NCBI GenBank assembly: GCA_034664425.1
Contig: JAXDHR010000109.1
Coordinates: 1-23,594, forward strand
Origin: DATBDM01 sp034664425
GTDB lineage: Bacteria; Actinomycetota; Thermoleophilia; Solirubrobacterales; Solirubrobacteraceae
Reading direction: 5' to 3'
Length of the DNA: 23,594 nucleotides
In this document: piece after piece, positions 1 through 7,382 of the stretch
How the letters are laid out: each line of letters begins with the position of its first letter
How positions within the stretch are numbered: the first letter of the stretch is position 1
The notes under the pieces: generated by a model
Seen by the model: the letters and a program-made list of their open reading frames with translations, nothing else
The model's database searches: none
Told to the model about the DNA's origin: nothing
Position numbers and translations under genes: made by a program

Positions 1-1
1 C

Positions 2-1060
2 GCCTCGCACAACCCCGCGCGCTACACCGGCGCGAAGCTCGTCGAGCGCGGCGCGGTCGCGCTCTCCGGCGACCGCGGGATCGGCGAGATGCGCGACCTG
101 ATCGCCGCCGGCCTCGACGGAGACGACGCCGCGGAGCCCGGCTCCTACGAGGAGGTCGACGTCTACGCGCCGTTCCACGCCGCCGCGCTCGCGCTCGTCG
201 ACACCTCCGCGATCGCGCCCCTGAAGGTCGTGCTCGACGGCGGCAACGGCATGGCCGGGCCGATGGTCGGCCCGGTGCTCGACGGCCTCGGCCTCGACCT
301 CGTCAAGACCTACTGGACGCCCGACGGGACGTTCCCCGGCCATGAGCCGAACCCGCTGCTGGAGGAGAACCGCCGCTTCATCATCGACACCGTCCGCGCC
401 GAGGGAGCGCAGCTCGGCATCGCCTGGGACGGCGACGCCGACCGCTGCTTCTTCATCGACGACACCGGCGAGTTCGTCCCGGGCGACTTCCTGACCGCGC
501 TGCTCGCCGCGTCGGTGCTCGAGCGCAAGCCGGGCGCGGACATCCTCTACGACGTGCGCGCGAGCCGCGCCGTCCCTGACACGGTCGCGCGGCTCGGCGG
601 CCGCGCCCTCGTCAACCGCGTCGGTCACGCCTTCTTCAAGACGCGGATGCGCGACGAGGGCGGCGCCTTCGGCGGCGAGGTCTCGGGCCACTACTACTTC
701 GCCGACTTCTACAACGCCGACTCGGGGACGCTGCCGGCGCTGCTGATCCTCGAGCTGCTCTCGCGCGAGGGCAAGTCGCTGTCGGAGCTCGTCGCCGACC
801 TGCGCTCGCGCTACTTCATCTCGGGCGAGATCAACTCGGAGGTCGCCGACCCGCAGGCGAAGATGGACGAGATCGCCGCGCGCTACGCCGACGCGGACAT
901 CACGACGCTGGACGGCATCTCCGTCGACTACGACGACTGGCACTTCAACGTCCGCCCCTCCAACACCGAGCCGCTGCTGCGCCTCAACCTCGAGAGCCTG
1001 GTCTCCCAAGCCGACATGGAGCGCCGCCGCGATGAGGTGCTCGGCCTGATCCGCTCGTGA
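2..1060 (+). CDS. Phosphomannomutase/phosphoglucomutase family protein (5' end missing)
   Basis: This is the C-terminal part of an alpha-D-phosphohexomutase, which moves phosphate between C6 and C1 of a hexose in the cytoplasm and feeds nucleotide-sugar synthesis. The reading frame is open from base 2. Its first residues are A-S-H-N-P, the catalytic phosphoserine loop (serine codon at 5-7), so roughly the first 100 residues lie left of the window. Other family signatures follow in order: the metal loop DGDADR at 428-445, the sugar-binding loop GEVSGH at 677-691 and the phosphate-binding loop RPSNTEP at 953-973. All catalytic elements visible are intact. The TGA stop overlaps the next GTG start by four bases, so it probably heads or continues an operon. 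Mannose versus glucose specificity cannot be read from the sequence. The methionine at 89 is internal, not the start. Confidence 0.93.
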   Translation, partial: ASHNPARYTGAKLVERGAVALSGDRGIGEMRDLIAAGLDGDDAAEPGSYEEVDVYAPFHAAALALVDTSAIAPLKVVLDGGNGMAGPMVGPVLDGLGLDLVKTYWTPDGTFPGHEPNPLLEENRRFIIDTVRAEGAQLGIAWDGDADRCFFIDDTGEFVPGDFLTALLAASVLERKPGADILYDVRASRAVPDTVARLGGRALVNRVGHAFFKTRMRDEGGAFGGEVSGHYYFADFYNADSGTLPALLILELLSREGKSLSELVADLRSRYFISGEINSEVADPQAKMDEIAARYADADITTLDGISVDYDDWHFNVRPSNTEPLLRLNLESLVSQADMERRRDEVLGLIRS

Positions 1061-2028
1061 TCCACGCGCTGGCCATCCCGACGCCGTTCATGGTCGGGCG
1101 GGTCAACTGCTATCTGATCGAGGACGAGCCGCTGACGCTGATCGACGTCGGGCCCAACTCCGGCCAGTCGCTCGACGCGCTCGAGTCCGCCCTGCGCGAG
1201 CACCGGCATGCCATCGAGGACCTCGAGCGGATCGTGCTCACCCACCAGCACACCGACCATGTCGGGCTCATCGGGATCCTCGCCCGCCGCTCCCGAGCGG
1301 AGGTCGTGACGCTCGATCGCCTCGCCCCGGTCGTCGAGGACTTCAACGCGCACGCCGAGCTCGACGACGAGCTGGCGGAGGCGCTGATGCTCCGCCACGG
1401 GATCCCGCGCGAGGTCGTCGTGGCGCTGCGGGCGCTCTCGCGGGCGTTCCGGGGCTGGGGCGGCCACGCGCCCGTCGATCGCCGGCTCGCCGATGGCGAG
1501 GCGCTCGAGTTCGCCGGGCGCACGCTCGTCGCCCACCACCGGCCCGGCCACTCGCCGTCGGACACGGTGTTCTGGGACGCCGAGCACCGGCAGCTGATCG
1601 CGGGCGACCACCTGCTCGCCCACGTCTCGTCCAACCCGCTGATCCAGCGCCCGCTCGGCGGCGCCTCGGGCGAGCCCGGCGCCGGCCGCCCGCGCGCGCT
1701 GCTCACCTACCTGCGCTCGCTGCGCGAGACGCGCGCGATGCCCGCCGAGATCGTGCTCGGCGGTCACGGCGAGCCCGTCACCGATCACGTCGCCCTGATC
1801 GACCAGCGCTTCGCGATGCACGAGCGCCGGGCCGAGAAGATCCTCGGCCTGCTGGGCGAGGCGCCGCTCAGCGCGCACGCGATCGCGCTCGAGCTGTGGG
1901 GCAACGTCGCCGTCACCCAGGCGTTCCTGACGCTCTGCGAGGTACTCGGCCACGTCGACCTGCTGCTCGAGCGCGGCCAGGTCGTCGAGGAGGGATCCGG
2001 CTCCGTGAGGGTGTTCGCCCAGGCTTGA
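1057..2028 (+). CDS. Metallo-beta-lactamase fold hydrolase (glyoxalase II/LACTB2-like)
   Basis: A 323-residue MBL-fold metal hydrolase, probably cytoplasmic because no signal peptide is seen. Metal ligands are in place: HxHxDH at residues 63-68 (THQHTDH), His165 in RPGHSPSDT, Asp184 in AGDH and His237 in LGGHGEP. The C-terminal 80 or so residues look helical and resemble the winged-helix tail found in LACTB2-type and glyoxalase II-like members. The GTG start overlaps the upstream phosphohexomutase stop (GTGA), and the antiporter starts three bases after its stop, so all three are likely cotranscribed. Substrate is unknown: thioesters, nucleotides and lactones are all used by this superfamily. 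It is not a convincing antibiotic beta-lactamase, as it lacks a signal peptide and has the glyoxalase II-like motif spacing. Confidence 0.9.
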   Translation: MIHALAIPTPFMVGRVNCYLIEDEPLTLIDVGPNSGQSLDALESALREHRHAIEDLERIVLTHQHTDHVGLIGILARRSRAEVVTLDRLAPVVEDFNAHAELDDELAEALMLRHGIPREVVVALRALSRAFRGWGGHAPVDRRLADGEALEFAGRTLVAHHRPGHSPSDTVFWDAEHRQLIAGDHLLAHVSSNPLIQRPLGGASGEPGAGRPRALLTYLRSLRETRAMPAEIVLGGHGEPVTDHVALIDQRFAMHERRAEKILGLLGEAPLSAHAIALELWGNVAVTQAFLTLCEVLGHVDLLLERGQVVEEGSGSVRVFAQA

Positions 2029-2031
2029 GCC

Positions 2032-3606
2032 ATGCACCAGGTCGAGCTGCTCCTCATCAGCCTGCTGCTCGCCGTCGCCGTCTTCGGCACGGCGGCGCGG
2101 ATCATCGGGGTCCCGTATCCGATCGTGCTGGTGATCGGCGGGCTGCTCCTGGGCTTCGTCCCCGGGCTGCCGCGCGTCGAGCTGCAGCCCGATCTCGTGC
2201 TCGTGATCTTCCTGCCGCCGCTGCTCTACGCGGCGGCGTTCTTCGCCAACCTGCGCGACCTGCGCGAGAACCTGCGGGTGATCACGCTGCTGGCGATCGT
2301 CCTCGTGCTCTTCACGATGACGGTGGTCGCCGTGATCGCGCACGCGGCGATCCCCGGGATCCCGTGGGCGGTCGCCTTCACGCTCGGTGCGATCGTCGCG
2401 CCGACCGACCCGATCGCGGCCACGACGATCGCCCGCCGGCTCGGCGTGCCGCGCCGGATCGTGACCGTGCTCGAGGGCGAGGGGCTGCTCAACGACGGCA
2501 CGGCGCTCGTGGCCTACAAGGTGGCGATCGGCGCCGTCGGCGGCAGTTTCTCGGTGACCCACGCGGGCTGGGAGTTCCTCGCCGGCGCCGTCGGCGGCAT
2601 CGCGATCGGCCTGGCGGCGGGCTGGGTGGTCATCCAGATCCGCAAGCGCCTCGACGACGTCGTGATCGAGACGACGATCTCGCTGCTGTCCGGCTACGCG
2701 GGCTACGTGCCCGCCGATCGGCTCGGCTGCTCGGGAGTGCTCGCCGCGGTGAGCACGGGGATCTACGTCGGCCTCCGCGCGCCGGAGATCTCCTCCGCGC
2801 GCCAGCGGCTCTCGGGCTACGCGCTCTGGGACGTCCTGCAGTTCCTGCTCAACGCGCTGCTCTTCGTGCTGATCGGGCTGCAGCTGCCGTCGATCCTCGA
2901 CGGGCTCGCCGGCCGCTCGGCGGCGACGCTGCTCGGCCAGGCCGCGGCGGTCAGCGCCGGGGTGATCGGCGCGCGGCTGATCTGGTCGAACACCACGCCG
3001 TTCATCCTTCGCGCCATCGACCGCCGCGCGTCGCAGCGGGCTCGGCGCGTCGGCTGGCGACCGCGCATGATCTCGTCCTGGTCGGGCATGCGCGGCGCCG
3101 TTTCGCTGGCCGCGGCGCTGGCGCTGGCGCCGAACTTCCCCGAGCGCGACCTGATCCTCTTCCTCACCTTCGCGGTGATCCTCGTGACGCTCGTGCTGCA
3201 GGGCCTGACGCTGCCGCTGCTGATCCGCGCGCTCGACGTCCATGACGACGGCGCCGAGGAGCGCGAGGAGCTGCTGGGCCGCCGGCGCGCCACCCACGCC
3301 GCCCTGATCCGGCTCGACGAGCTGGCGATGCTCGAATGGACGCGCGAGGACACGCTCGACCGCATGCGCGGCCTCTACGACTACCGGCGGCGCCGGCTCG
3401 ATGCCCGCGCGGGCGAGGCCGACGACGACGAGACCGACGCCGACTACGAGCGACGCTCGCTGCGCTACCAGAAGATGGTCCGCGAGGTGATCGCCGCCCA
3501 GCACTCCGCGATCGTCGAGCTGCGCAACCGCGGCGAGATCTCCAACGACGTCATGCACCGGCTCGAGCGCGAGATGGACCTCGAGCGCGAGCGGCTCGAG
3601 ATCTAG
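2032..3606 (+). CDS. Na+/H+ antiporter, CPA1 family
   Basis: A 524-residue monovalent cation/proton antiporter of the inner membrane. The first 400 or so residues are a series of hydrophobic helices. Ion-binding motifs of the CPA1 family are present: T125-D126-P127 in the segment APTDPIAAT, and N154-D155 in GLLNDGTAL. The family usually has EGES before the ND pair; here it reads EGEG. A further conserved segment (SGVLAAVSTGIYVG) is encoded near 2733-2772. The last 110 or so residues are charged, probably a cytoplasmic tail with coiled-coil tendency, as in longer bacterial CPA1 members. It exports Na+ (or K+) in exchange for protons, serving pH and salt balance. It is the last gene of the phosphohexomutase/MBL group and ends TAG just before a hairpin. 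The exact ion is inference. Confidence 0.92.
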   Translation: MHQVELLLISLLLAVAVFGTAARIIGVPYPIVLVIGGLLLGFVPGLPRVELQPDLVLVIFLPPLLYAAAFFANLRDLRENLRVITLLAIVLVLFTMTVVAVIAHAAIPGIPWAVAFTLGAIVAPTDPIAATTIARRLGVPRRIVTVLEGEGLLNDGTALVAYKVAIGAVGGSFSVTHAGWEFLAGAVGGIAIGLAAGWVVIQIRKRLDDVVIETTISLLSGYAGYVPADRLGCSGVLAAVSTGIYVGLRAPEISSARQRLSGYALWDVLQFLLNALLFVLIGLQLPSILDGLAGRSAATLLGQAAAVSAGVIGARLIWSNTTPFILRAIDRRASQRARRVGWRPRMISSWSGMRGAVSLAAALALAPNFPERDLILFLTFAVILVTLVLQGLTLPLLIRALDVHDDGAEEREELLGRRRATHAALIRLDELAMLEWTREDTLDRMRGLYDYRRRRLDARAGEADDDETDADYERRSLRYQKMVREVIAAQHSAIVELRNRGEISNDVMHRLEREMDLERERLEI

Positions 3607-3618
3607 CCCGGTAGGAGC

Positions 3619-3647
3619 GACCGGCTCAGCGGATGCGGCTGAGCGTC
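3619..3647. terminator. Hairpin between convergent genes
   Basis: GCTCAGC at 3624-3630 is the exact inverse of GCTGAGC at 3638-3644, with a 7-base loop. Flanking GAC (3619-3621) and GTC (3645-3647) can extend the stem past a two-base bulge. It lies between the antiporter stop and the stop of the oppositely oriented oxidoreductase, so it could act on transcripts from both sides. There is no T-run on either side, so a classical intrinsic terminator is not shown. Confidence 0.45.
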
Positions 3648-4995
3648 ATGGGGCGAGGGTGGCCCGGGCCGCCTCGTCGCCGAGGCGCACGGCGTAGTTG
3701 GTCCCGCGGTCCTCGGGATAGATCTGCGTCGTGTTGGCGAGCAGCAGCCCCGGGACGCCGGTCTGCAGCGGCGGGATCCGCTCGCGATAGCCGACCGTGA
3801 CGATCGGCTGCGCCGCGGGCTCGGTGAAGCGCCACAGCGCCCGCACCCAGCCGCGCTCCCAGGCCGGGTTGGCGAGCCGCAGTCCCGCCTCGTAGCGGGC
3901 CAGCAGCGCTTCGGCGTCGAGCTCGAGCAGCGGGTCGCCGTGCGGCAGGTAGTTGGCGACGTAGAGGAAGCGCCGGCCGCCGTAGCGCGCGGGCTCGACG
4001 AAGTTGGTGTGCTCGATCAGCCCGACGAACGGCACGCCGGGCTCCGTCACGTTGGTCCAGTAATACGGGGTGACCTGCCGGTCGACCTCGAGCAGCAGGC
4101 ACAGCGCCGCGCAGTACTCCGTCGCCTCGAGGCGTGCGCGGTAGGCGGCCGGCAGGACGCCGGGCCCGACGAGCTGCGTGAAGACGTCGCTCGGCACCGT
4201 CGCCAGCACGCGGTCGTAGCGCTCGGGGGCGCCGCCGGACGCGAACGTCCGCGGGTCGTGGCCCGCACGGAAGGAGCCGGCCGCGCCGGCGCTGACCTCC
4301 CAGCCGCCGCTGGACGGTGCGATCCGCGCCGCCGGTCGATCGATCAGGACGCGCCCGCCGTGGCGCTCGATCGACGCGCGCAGGGCCTCGAGCAGCGGCT
4401 CCCACGAGCGTCGGGGGTAGCCGAGCCGCTCGCCGGAGGCGTCCTCGCCGCGGCGCAGCCGCAGCTTGCTCCACAGCCAGACCATCGCGATGTCGCCGGC
4501 GCGCGGGCCGAACTTGCCGCGCAGCAGCGGTCCCCACACCTCGCGCCAGGCCGCCCGCCCCATCCAGCGCTCGATCCACGCCTGCGCGGTGATGCGCTCG
4601 TAGGGCGCGGGGTCGGAGGCCAAGCGCTGCAGCGCGACCGCGGCGGCGCCCATCCGCACCCGGGCCGGCGGCGGCATCGGCCCGAAGCGCAGCAGGTCCC
4701 CCGGCGTCGTGAACGGCCACAGCCGGCCGCGGGCGAGCATCGCCGTCGTCGACTCGCGCCACTCGAGCTCGTCCGCGAGCCCGAGCTCGTCGAACAGCGC
4801 GGCGATCTGGCGGTCGGTGGTGAACAGGTGGTGGTAGTAGCGCTCGAGCCGCAGGCCGCCGCCGACGTCGAGCGTCGCCGCCTGGCCGCCCAGCCCGGGC
4901 CAGCGCTCGTAGACGTCGCACCGATGCCCGGCCTGCGCGAGCCGGTGCGCGGCGACGAGGCCAGCGACCCCCGCGCCGATGACCGCGATCCTCAC
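3646..4995 (-). CDS. FAD-dependent oxidoreductase (protoporphyrinogen oxidase-like)
   Basis: A 449-residue FAD protein with an N-terminal Rossmann motif G7-x-G9-x-x-G12 and Glu30 positioned to bind the FAD ribose. A GLGGQ segment follows, as in amine oxidase/protoporphyrinogen oxidase and desaturase-like flavoenzymes. Near the C-terminus, PEDRGTNYAVRLG looks like the second FAD-contacting segment of this superfamily. No signal peptide or clear membrane helix is seen. The GTG start overlaps the glycosyltransferase stop by four bases (4992-4995), so the two proteins are made together. That pairing suggests an envelope lipid, polyprenol or glycan pathway rather than haem synthesis. The substrate is unknown; UDP-galactopyranose mutase-like or carotenoid-type activity would be other possibilities. 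Confidence 0.85.
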   Translation of the reverse strand: MRIAVIGAGVAGLVAAHRLAQAGHRCDVYERWPGLGGQAATLDVGGGLRLERYYHHLFTTDRQIAALFDELGLADELEWRESTTAMLARGRLWPFTTPGDLLRFGPMPPPARVRMGAAAVALQRLASDPAPYERITAQAWIERWMGRAAWREVWGPLLRGKFGPRAGDIAMVWLWSKLRLRRGEDASGERLGYPRRSWEPLLEALRASIERHGGRVLIDRPAARIAPSSGGWEVSAGAAGSFRAGHDPRTFASGGAPERYDRVLATVPSDVFTQLVGPGVLPAAYRARLEATEYCAALCLLLEVDRQVTPYYWTNVTEPGVPFVGLIEHTNFVEPARYGGRRFLYVANYLPHGDPLLELDAEALLARYEAGLRLANPAWERGWVRALWRFTEPAAQPIVTVGYRERIPPLQTGVPGLLLANTTQIYPEDRGTNYAVRLGDEAARATLAP

Positions 4996-5927
4996 GAGCG
5001 CTCGGGCGGCTCGGCGTTGACGCGATCGCGCACGACGTACAGCGGCCGGTTCTTGACCTCGTCGTAGATGCGGCCGACGTACTCGCCGATGATCCCGACG
5101 GTGATCAGCTGGATGCCGCCGAGCAGGAGCACGACCACGATCGTGGTCGGCACGCCGCGCTCGTAGATGTTCGCGTAGCGGGCGACGACGGTGAGCGGGA
5201 TCGCCAGGAAGGCGAGCAGCGAGCAGACGAAGCCGAGCAGCGTGGCCAGCTGCAGCGGCCGGTTGGAGAAGCTCGTGATGGCATCGAAGGAGAAGCGCAG
5301 CATCCGCGAGAGCGTGTACTTCGTGCGCCCCGCGCTGCGGGGCTCGCGGGCGAACGGCACGGCTGTCTGCGTGAAGCCGACCCAGACGCTCATGCCGCGC
5401 AGGAAGCGGTTGCGCTCGGGCATCGCCAGCAGCGCGCCGAGCGCGGCGCGCGACATCAGCCGGAAGTCGCCCGAGTCGGGCGCCAGCTCGACGTCGGTGA
5501 GCCGGCGGAACAGCCGGTAGAACCAGCGCGCGGTGACCAGCTTGAACGGGGTCTCCCCCGCCCGGTCCGAGCGCACCGCGTAGACGACGTCGGAGCCTTC
5601 GCGCCAGCGCGCGAGCATGTCCGGGATCAGCTCGGGCGGGTCCTGGAGGTCGCCGTCGAGCATCAGCACCGCGTCGCCGCGAGCGTGCTCGAGACCGGCG
5701 GTCAGCGCGGCCTGATGGCCGAACGAGCGCGAGAGCACGACGACGCGCACGCGCGGGTCCGTCGCGCTCAAGTGGGCGAGCGCCTCGCCGGTTCCGTCGC
5801 GCGAGCCGTCGTCGACGACGACGAGCTCCCAGGTCTCCCCCTCGAGGGCGGCCGCGACGCGCTCGTGGAAGCGCGTGACGGTCTCGGCCTCGTCGTGCAT
5901 CGGCGCGACCACGCTCACGAGCGGCAT
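4992..5927 (-). CDS. Glycosyltransferase family 2, polyprenyl-phosphate sugar transferase type (GtrB/ArnC/DPM1-like)
   Basis: A 311-residue membrane-attached glycosyltransferase. The N-terminal GT-A domain has VVVDDGS at residues 36-42, the metal-binding D91-x-D93 in DGDLQDPPE, and SGDFRLM (152-158) and NRFLRG (173-178), as in GtrB/ArnC/YkcC-type enzymes. Two C-terminal hydrophobic helices (about 225-248 and 261-283) end in the positively charged tail typical of the group. Such enzymes transfer a sugar from a nucleotide donor to undecaprenyl or decaprenyl phosphate at the cytoplasmic face. The sugar cannot be predicted. It is the first gene of a two-gene unit with the FAD oxidoreductase, and its ATG lies six bases from a -10-like TAGACT, so its mRNA may lack a leader. 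Confidence 0.93.
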   Translation of the reverse strand: MPLVSVVAPMHDEAETVTRFHERVAAALEGETWELVVVDDGSRDGTGEALAHLSATDPRVRVVVLSRSFGHQAALTAGLEHARGDAVLMLDGDLQDPPELIPDMLARWREGSDVVYAVRSDRAGETPFKLVTARWFYRLFRRLTDVELAPDSGDFRLMSRAALGALLAMPERNRFLRGMSVWVGFTQTAVPFAREPRSAGRTKYTLSRMLRFSFDAITSFSNRPLQLATLLGFVCSLLAFLAIPLTVVARYANIYERGVPTTIVVVLLLGGIQLITVGIIGEYVGRIYDEVKNRPLYVVRDRVNAEPPERS

Positions 5928-5933
5928 CCCGCG

Positions 5934-5947
5934 AGTCTACGTAGAGT
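5934..5947. promoter_or_regulatory. Palindromic divergent promoter core with back-to-back -10 boxes
   Basis: TCTACGTAGA (5936-5945) is a perfect 10-base palindrome in the 27-base gap between divergent genes. Read rightward it gives TAGAGT (5942-5947), seven bases before the proline dehydrogenase ATG. Read leftward it gives TAGACT (5939 down to 5934), six bases before the glycosyltransferase ATG. Both fit TANNNT followed by 6-8 bases and ATG, the layout of actinobacterial leaderless promoters. No clear -35 boxes or Shine-Dalgarno sites are visible. Confidence 0.6.
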
Positions 5948-5954
5948 GCTGGGC

Positions 5955-7382
5955 ATGGTGGACGAGGCGGCCCTGGAGTCGGAGCTGTACGGAGTCGGTG
6001 CCCGGCTGGCCCGCGACATGCCGGCGCAGCGCAACCCGCTCAAGGCGATCGACGACAAGGCCATGGACCTCGCGTCCTCGGACGCCGAGCTCAAGGCCGC
6101 GCTGTTTCGCTTCGTCGACGTGGTCCCGGCGTGCCGGTCGCTCGACGATCTGTCGCGCCACCTCGTCGGCTTCCTGCGCGAGGTCGAGACGCCGCCGCCG
6201 CCGATCTCCGTCGCGATGCGGATGGGCAACACGAAGGCGGGACGCACCGCGCTCGGCGCCGCGGCGGCGACCGGCGTGCGCCACATGGCGCACCGGTTCA
6301 TCGTCGGCGAGAGCCCGAAGGCCGCGCTCGGCGTGCTGCGCGAGCTGTGGAAGGACGGCGTCGCCTCCTCCGTCGACCTGCTCGGCGAGGCGACGGTCAC
6401 CCAGGCCGAGGCGCAGCGCTACGCCGACCGCTGCGCGGAGGCGCTCGACACGCTCTCGGACGCGGTCCGCCGCTGGCCCGGGCGAGCCCAGCTCGAGCAC
6501 GACTCGGCGGGCGCGCTGCCGCGCGCCAACCTCTCGGTGAAGGTCTCCGCGCTCACGCCGCTGCTCCGCCCCGACGCCCCGGAGCGCGGCCAGCGCGACG
6601 CCGCCGACCGCCTGCGCCCGCTGCTGCGCCAGGCGCGCGAGCACGGCGCTCATCTGCACATCGACATGGAGTCGATGGACTCGCGCGACGCGGTGCTCGA
6701 GCTCGTGCTCGAGCTGCTCGCCGAGGAGGAGTTCCGCGCGGGCCCGTCGGCCGGGATGGTGCTGCAGGCCTATCTGCGCGACTCGCCCGGCAGCCTGGAG
6801 ACGATCGTCGAGTGGCTGGGGCGCGTCGAGCGCGCGCACCCGCTGACCGTGCGCCTGGTCAAGGGCGCCTACTGGGATCACGAGCTCGTCGAGGCGCGTC
6901 AGCACGGCTGGCCGAGCCCGGTGTTCGAGCACAAGGCGGACACCGACCGCAACTTCGAGCAGCTGACGCGGCGGCTGCTCGACGCGCGCGCCGCAGGCGC
7001 CGCCCTGCGCGTGGCGATCGCCTCGCACAACCTGCGCTCGGTCGCCCACGCCGTCGCCTACAACCGGCTCACCGGGGGCCGCGATGAAGATCTCGAGCTG
7101 CAGGTCCTGCGCGGCCTCGGCGATCCGCTGCAGGCGGCGATCGCGCGCCAGGACCTGCGCGTGCGCGCCTACTGCCCGGTCGGCGATCTCGTCGCGGGCA
7201 TGGCCTACCTCGTGCGGCGGCTGCTCGAGAACACCAGCAACGACTCGTTCCTCGCCGCGCAGGCCAACGGCGTCGCGGTCGAGGAGCTGCTCGCGCCGCC
7301 GCAGGCGACCGAACCGGCGAGCGCAGCGATGGCGACCGCGCAGCGCGGGGCGGCGAGCACGCAGCGCGAGGCGGGCGCGTGA
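5955..7382 (+). CDS. Proline dehydrogenase (PutA-type PRODH domain, stand-alone)
   Basis: A 475-residue FAD enzyme that oxidises L-proline to pyrroline-5-carboxylate and passes electrons to the quinone pool. The family barrel motifs are all visible: VDLLGEATVT (140-149), LSVKVSAL (193-200), HIDMES (235-240), QAYLRDS (271-277), RLVKGAYWD (300-308), KADTDRNFEQ (327-336), ASHNLRSVA (356-364), and YCPVGDLVAGMAYLVRRLLEN ending with Arg421-Arg422, which in this family hold the substrate carboxylate. The ATG at 5955 is chosen because the -10-like box lies seven bases before it and the frame further upstream runs through the divergent glycosyltransferase gene. The stop overlaps the aldehyde dehydrogenase GTG by four bases. 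The two genes equal a PutA split in two. The Ala-rich C-terminal 30 residues look disordered. Confidence 0.95.
   Translation: MVDEAALESELYGVGARLARDMPAQRNPLKAIDDKAMDLASSDAELKAALFRFVDVVPACRSLDDLSRHLVGFLREVETPPPPISVAMRMGNTKAGRTALGAAAATGVRHMAHRFIVGESPKAALGVLRELWKDGVASSVDLLGEATVTQAEAQRYADRCAEALDTLSDAVRRWPGRAQLEHDSAGALPRANLSVKVSALTPLLRPDAPERGQRDAADRLRPLLRQAREHGAHLHIDMESMDSRDAVLELVLELLAEEEFRAGPSAGMVLQAYLRDSPGSLETIVEWLGRVERAHPLTVRLVKGAYWDHELVEARQHGWPSPVFEHKADTDRNFEQLTRRLLDARAAGAALRVAIASHNLRSVAHAVAYNRLTGGRDEDLELQVLRGLGDPLQAAIARQDLRVRAYCPVGDLVAGMAYLVRRLLENTSNDSFLAAQANGVAVEELLAPPQATEPASAAMATAQRGAASTQREAGA

Noticed and set aside
1057..2028. Reading the MBL protein as an antibiotic beta-lactamase
   Set aside because: No signal peptide, and it has the glyoxalase II/LACTB2-like motif order and C-terminal helical tail.
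928..3558. A very long minus-strand open frame (876 codons) opposite the first three genes
   Set aside because: It is antisense to three genes with clear catalytic motifs. Its product is a monotonous Arg/Asp/His/Glu mix, as expected when a GC-rich gene is read on the other strand.
3619..3647. A strong intrinsic terminator after the antiporter gene
   Set aside because: The stem is real but short and lacks a T-run on both strands, so it is kept only as a hairpin with modest confidence.
5685..5954. Upstream extension of proline dehydrogenase
   Set aside because: It lies antisense within the glycosyltransferase gene and upstream of the promoter; family similarity starts after 5955.
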